Positions 18,401 to 22,500 of a DNA stretch of 22,500 bases are shown piece after piece. The notes under the pieces are model-generated. The model was not told the DNA's origin. It worked only from the letters and a program-made list of their open reading frames with translations, and searched no databases. The DNA is from Actinidia chinensis (lineage: Eukaryota; Streptophyta; Magnoliopsida; Ericales; Actinidiaceae), in assembly GCA_009663005.1 (NCBI GenBank), contig CM018914.1, positions 12,859,476 to 12,881,975 of the forward strand, given 5' to 3'. The position numbers were made by a program, and so were the translations under genes. Position 1 is the stretch's first letter. Each line of letters begins with the position of its first letter.

Positions 18401-18975
18401 TGACTAGAGGCCTTAATCCTATTCCCCTCGAAGATTTATAAACTTGCTCTCTAGGGAAACCTTTTGTAAGCGGAGCCGCGATGTTATCCTTAGATTTTTA
18501 CATAATTGTATAGAAATAACTCCCCATTAGAGAGAAGTTGTTTAATGGGTAATTAGGTTAAGACGAATTCGTTATATGAAAGCTTACCATATAACATACT
18601 TTGTGCCCTTACAATTGCTGACTTGAACTATCACATGTCTACACTAGCAGACACAAGTTTTGACCAATTTAAAATATTCTCTAAAAATTGTCTAATATCC
18701 ATTCAGCCGCTTGTTAGCTTTAATCTAGAATATAAACTCCTCTTTTATAATAGTAGATCTGGCAATTACATGTATTTGTTTAGAAGATTTTTTCACGATA
18801 CTGCAGCACCTTCCAATAGCACATACATAACCACTCTTTAGAGTCTTTAGAGTTTGAAATCCAATTTGCACGATCACAATATCCCTTCAGGTACGACAGA
18901 TTCCAGAACGAAAATATTCATATTTTGTGTATATTTCAGATACCTTAAAAATCGTATTATTTGTTTTTCCAATGA
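18400..18975 (-). pseudogene. pol (RNase H): RNase H region of copia element 2 (broken)
   Basis: RNase H degrades the RNA strand during reverse transcription. Readable blocks on the - strand, in changing frames: HWK..IRFLRYLKYTQN near 18920-18965, ANWISNS.DSK near 18840-18880, VKKSSKQIHVIARSTII near 18740-18790, and the terminal block normally read SKDNIADPLTKGL, here DNIAAPLTKGFPREQVYKSS (about 18430-18490), in which the conserved Asp before Pro is Ala. Multiple frameshifts and stops mean no enzyme is made. Confidence 0.85.
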
Positions 18976-19390
18976 TTATCTATAGGATTACATAAGCATT
19001 CATTAGTTCTTTTTAAAATTCTATTTTTTTTTCCTTTTGGCAATTCCATTTGATTGAAGAGAATATGGTGCAGGTCGTTTGGTGTATAATACCATTTTCT
19101 ACAACATAATTCTTTAAATGGTGACTCCATATTCACCACCTCTATCACTTCTTTAAATTTTAATCTTTTTTACTTAATTGATTTTTCACTTCTGCTTTTA
19201 AAATTTTTAAAATTTTTTTTTTTATAACCCCATCTTTACTTCTCATTAAGTAAGAAATAACAAAACCTTTAGTACATTATCAATAAAAGTTATGAAATAT
19301 CTTTTACCGCCTCTTGTTTGTACTAATTTTAAATGCACACATCTTTGTGTGAATTGAATTCCAATGCTCTATTGACTTTTATATATAAGG
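18976..19390 (-). pseudogene. pol (INT): Integrase core of copia element 2 (truncated)
   Basis: The - strand shows the catalytic-core pattern: a first-Asp region near 19330-19370 (HKDVCAFK, with Asp displaced by substitutions), YLMRSKDG, DRGGEY with the second Asp at 19144-19146, then YSLQSNGIAKRKKNRILK. The catalytic Glu of NGIAERKN is Lys here (codon 19036-19038). The core stops shortly after LMNAYVI and runs directly into RNase H sequence, so the integrase C-terminus and the entire reverse transcriptase have been deleted. Confidence 0.87.
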
Positions 19391-19639
19391 AGAATAAGTT
19401 TTACTTAATATCGCTTTTACACATATTTGGCAGTTATCATCTTTTTTAAAATTTAATTTTGGACATAATTTAATTGAAAAAGTTGTTCGCAATGATTCAA
19501 TATTCACATGTCCCAATCTATATGCTAAACATTCCAACTTACAATGTAAACAGAAGATTAGAATTTTATTCCTATCATTTTTCGGTACAATCAGAGTGCA
19601 TTAAGTTTAACTAATCATCAGAAAGGTAATCATCTTTTG

Positions 19640-19945
19640 GCATGTACACTCTGTTCTTATCAACAATTTGTTAGACTCAATACAAGTTTGAAGCCATTTT
19701 TTTCCTACAACGACCCAGAAATCAATTCTTCTAATATTAGGTGTCATAAAGTACGTGTTTGGCATCCAATTCTTTGCTACAAGTCATCTTCAGAATAATC
19801 TTTTCATGGCCGGCAACTTTAGAAGTAGTTGAATTTCCTATAAAAATTTGTTCTCCATTAATATTTTAATGATAAGTGATGAACATATTTCTCTCAGAGC
19901 ATACATGGCAGGTTATCCCCGTATCTACCCACCATTGTTTGGGAT
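19640..19945 (-). pseudogene. pol (PR): Protease region of copia element 2
   Basis: The - strand reads QWWVDTGITCHVCSERNMF at about 19880-19935, the copia protease motif WWVDSGATCHVC. The Asp-Thr-Gly triad (19917-19925) is formally intact, unlike in element 1. Downstream KIILKMTCSKELDAKHVLYD matches the rest of the domain, but stops follow soon after. The stretch 19390-19640 toward integrase is too decayed to read with confidence. Confidence 0.8.
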
Positions 19946-20075
19946 TTTACTTCCAACAAGATTTACTCTAGAAATGACTGCACCACAAGTTCATTTCTAA
20001 AATATTTTCAGAAATTTCTCCAATTTCATCATATTGGCTTGTGCCAAACTTCATTTTTCCTTGTTGTTTGCCTAT

Positions 20076-21290
20076 GGGATACTTTCACTTATTGCGACTC
20101 CTACAACCTTGGCTCGAATGACCATGTTTTTACACTATAGCAATTCCTCATAAACTTCTTTTGGTCATTCCCTTTAGAGGTTGACCCGCTGACACTTCCG
20201 TTATTTTTTATGATTGGTCTATTGGCCACTTTTGCTCTACCACATTAGCCCTTGACTCCATCTTGTTTGCAAAAATCGACCTTTCTGACTAACGATTGTC
20301 TTCTTTCAATCCGTAGCCTGACAATGATGTTTTCAAGCCCCATTCCTGAGCTTGTGTTTCGAGTGGTAGTTCTTGAATCTCCCAAAACGGTGGTAACTTT
20401 TCAACAAAACAGCCATTGAAAGAGTCACTCAAGGTCATCTTCAGGCACGAATTCTCATGCAAGATAAGTTGCAATTTTTGCACTTGCTCATGATGGTCTT
20501 TGCATCAGAATATTGAAGTAAAAAACCTCCCAACACGAACTTCTGGTTTCGGCATCCTGATGCAGGGTACGAAACTTGAGAACTTGATACAAACTGATGC
20601 AAATATTAAAAGCGTAAAAAAAATAAGAATAATAACAGAAAAAGGAGCAAAACTCGAATCCTTTGATTCTACGAATGCCGGAAAACGAAAATCGTTCTCT
20701 AAACCGTTCCTTCACACAGAATACCGGGATATAAAAGCTCTCCTAAAACCCGTTGATTCACACAGAATACCGAAAAATGAAAGGCATATCAAATATTTTG
20801 TTGATTCGAAGGAATACCAAGAATTGGAAGAAGAATAAAAAGAGAACCTCTCTTAATCACTCAATTTTTTTTATTCATCAAAAACTCCCCTTAAGAGTGA
20901 AAAATCCTTTACAATTTATAATTTAAAACCTCAGATTAGAAAAAAAAGAAACTAGAATCCTAAATCTACTAAAAATTCTAAACCAACTAAAATTACAAAA
21001 ATAAAAATAATAATAAAAAGCTGATAAAGCCTAATTAAAAGGAAACTAGAATCCTAAAATAAAAGAAAAAGAAAACATAATTATCAAATAAAATAATTAA
21101 TAAAATAATGAAATACATTTATTTCTGCACACATCTCTGTCTTGGATTTCTTGTCCAAAAAATTCAGAGTTCCGTGGCAATAGGAATGGTACAATACACA
21201 TTGTATAGGGTAATTTCAAACCATTAAGTACGAGTTCTTGCAGAAAGAAACTATGATGCTTCATGCTCAGCGTTGCCATAGTCAGACAAT
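20076..21290 (-). pseudogene. gag: gag of copia element 2, split by a nested solo LTR
   Basis: Gag would form the element's particle. The upstream part (21132-21290, - strand) reads LDKKSKTE; the downstream part (20289-20557) reads DAETRSSCWE and then MTLSDSFNGCFVEKLPPFWE, QELPLETQAQEWGL and KEDNR, matching the IEKLPPSW..NYLKHKRKEM region of copia Gag. The zinc knuckle at about 20103-20144 reads CYSV..KHGHSSQGC with damaged spacing. The two parts meet as KTE/DA, the normal KTEDAG word, once the insert 20558-21131 is removed. Frameshifts are present on both sides. Confidence 0.85.
20558..21131 (+). mobile_element. Solo LTR nested in gag of element 2
   Basis: A 574-bp block starts TGATGCAGGG and ends TTCTGCACA, with near inverted ends. 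Flanks are CATCC (20553-20557) and CATCT (21132-21136), a 4-of-5 target duplication. It interrupts the gag word KTEDAG exactly. Inside are a 16-bp direct repeat TTCACACAGAATACCG (20711 and 20758) and an AT-rich second half with repeated actagaatcctaaa. No internal domain is present. A + strand frame of 112 codons (20500-20838) crosses its left edge and is therefore not a gene. Strand is a guess. Confidence 0.8.
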
Positions 21291-21689
21291 TAGTCTCACC
21301 CTACTCCAAAACTTAGGATGTCTTCGCGTCAAAGTATGCGACCAGATTCAATGTGTAAAAGAACAATATATTTTGTTGCAGCGCTTGATTGTTGAATTGA
21401 AATCTGACCCATTGGTAACTTCTCGGGCTTCTCTCATGTTCCACAGCAATGACAGGAAGGAGCTAAGCCACCACATTGGTGTCGCCATAATTGGAACAGT
21501 AGTGTTCTCCAACGTTTTGTGTTATCACCAGTCATTTTATGAATTATTAAAACACACAAATTTAGAAACGGTATCAGAAAATAGAATTAATTACAAAATA
21601 TAAAAATTCTTTGTGCATAATAGAAGTAGAAACTTTCTGATTTAAAAAAAAACTTTTTAAAACACAAAGAAGAGATCATGACTTAAGAA
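21291..21689 (-). other. Leader region of element 2 between 5' LTR and gag
   Basis: About 400 bp with no clear coding match. The PBS expected directly left of 21690 is not recognisable; ggtatcaga at about 21574 lies on the wrong strand. The region has probably diverged or suffered a deletion. An open frame of 121 codons on the + strand is antisense to the element and resembles nothing I know. Confidence 0.5.
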
Positions 21690-22500
21690 TGTTATATAAA
21701 ATGCGTATCCTTTTTTTTCGTTAAAATCAGAAAGTTGAAATCAGAAATAGAAGAAGAAGAAGAAGAAGAACATAAAATATATAAACTTAAGGAGTGCAAA
21801 ATTTGTTTGGCTGATTCCCCCCGGCTGAATAAATTCGTTCCTTAAGTCGTGACGACCTGCCACTTGGTTACTTACAAAAACTTATGCCGTACAACTCCCA
21901 GGATTAACAACAGTAACAATCTTCAAATAGTAGTATCAAATCAGAAGCTCAAGCGGACCTTCAAGTGTCTTCACTCTCTCAAATGAGGATGCTCTAGCAC
22001 TCTCTAACATTGCTTGAATGAATTTCGAATGACTGGAAGAATGCTGGTGGTGGAGTATTATAGAAAGCCATCACACGTTTTTAGAGGGTCACTCCTCTTT
22101 GGAAAAGGCACCCTATTCGCGCCAAATAGCAATTATTCGGCTAAACAGTGCGCACAGGGACCTTTCTGCACAAAATTGACAGGTTACCTCTGTTCGCGTA
22201 TTAAAGGAAAAAATTCTAAACCAAAATCGAACTTTTGCTTCATTTAAATTTGAAATGTGTGACCGTTCGCAAAAAGAAGTTAACTCGGCGAAGAAAAATG
22301 GAATTATTAAGTAGAAATTAAAATAAATTTTTTGAATAAATTTTTTCCAAAAAAATTAATTCAATTAAGCCCCCAGCCAGCCGGCCCGGGCGGGCGGCTG
22401 CGGCGCAGCTTATCGCCGGCCCGTGGGTCAAACCCTTTAAAGCCAATAGGCTAATGGATCAGGCCCACTTTAGATATAACTCTCCCCTTTAAACCAAGGG
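21690..22500 (-). repeat. Right LTR (5' LTR) of copia element 2, partial
   Basis: This sequence matches the left LTR from its first base through the (GAA)n tract, the cttcaagtgtcttc block, the TATA region and the GC-rich segment, and is cut by the window end. The TATA position reads gtattatag and is probably weakened relative to the left copy. Confidence 0.92.

Larger units (their letters stand above)
16656..22500 (-). mobile_element. Ty1/copia LTR retrotransposon, element 2 (defective, runs off the window)
   Basis: Two direct copies of one long repeat begin TGTTATATAAA at 16656 and 21690. The left copy ends TTCTAACA at 17806, directly before a polypurine tract on the - strand, so the element is antisense to the chaperonin gene. 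The right LTR continues past 22500. Inside, in - strand order: gag with a decayed zinc knuckle, protease, partial integrase, RNase H. Reverse transcriptase is missing. No canonical initiator-tRNA PBS is visible beside the right LTR. The sequence CTAGT (16651-16655) before the left LTR is the predicted target duplication; its partner would lie outside the window. Confidence 0.93.

Noticed and set aside
20500..20838. 112-codon + strand open frame
   Set aside because: It crosses the left edge of the nested solo LTR and is antisense to gag; its first 19 codons are the complement of gag and the rest is LTR sequence.
21567..21580. ggtatcaga as a PBS of element 2
   Set aside because: It lies on the + strand, about 110 bp from the LTR, whereas the element is on the - strand and a PBS should abut the LTR.
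21238..21603. 121-codon + strand frame beside the right LTR of element 2
   Set aside because: Antisense to the element leader and gag start; no similarity recognised, so a chance frame is the simplest reading.

Overview
This is a window of plant nuclear DNA, most likely from a eudicot. It is AT-rich, full of microsatellites, and has GT-AG introns, Ty1/copia retrotransposons, solo LTRs and a MITE-like element. I cannot name the species. No complete, intact host gene is visible.

The one recognisable host locus is a broken gene for a plastid chaperonin Cpn60 beta-type subunit, on the + strand at about 8253-16615. Nine exons can be followed by protein similarity. The wording of the protein is closest to the divergent beta4 type (CPN60B4). 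The probable start codon is lost, the transit-peptide region is frameshifted, exon 4 carries an insertion, exons 5 and 6 have in-frame stops and exon 6 has a one-base deletion. Exons 2, 3, 7, 8 and 9 are still open. The C-terminal exons are absent; a second retrotransposon starts 41 bp after exon 9 and runs past the window end.

Layout. 1-4420: AT-rich intergenic DNA with a copia-type solo LTR (86-339), a MITE-like element (1003-1358), microsatellites, a possible small secreted-peptide ORF on the - strand (2488-2730) and a possible SINE relic (about 3480-3600). 4422-5350: two direct copies of one LTR family flanking a short GC-rich residue and a PBS-like site. 5350-6710: AT-rich, nothing recognised. 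6710-7844: LTR-like sequence with an imperfect tandem repeat in its U3-like half and a TATA box. 7848-8221: a third copy of the 4422 LTR family, inverted, ending about 30 bp before the first chaperonin exon. 8253-10501: exons 1-6. 10738-15511: Ty1/copia element 1 (- strand) in intron 6, with a perfect 5-bp target duplication, PBS and PPT; its right LTR is split by a 417-bp solo LTR. 15684-16615: exons 7-9. 16656 to beyond 22500: Ty1/copia element 2 (- strand), 1151-bp left LTR, reverse transcriptase deleted, gag split by a 574-bp solo LTR.

The functional picture is decay rather than a working pathway: a duplicated or dispensable chaperonin gene colonised by nested LTR retrotransposons. I found no convincing new biological system. 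The points of most interest are the two nested solo LTRs with visible target duplications, the INT-to-RNase H deletion junction, the lost catalytic residues in both elements, the LTR promoters facing the pseudogene, and the unplaced secreted-peptide ORF.
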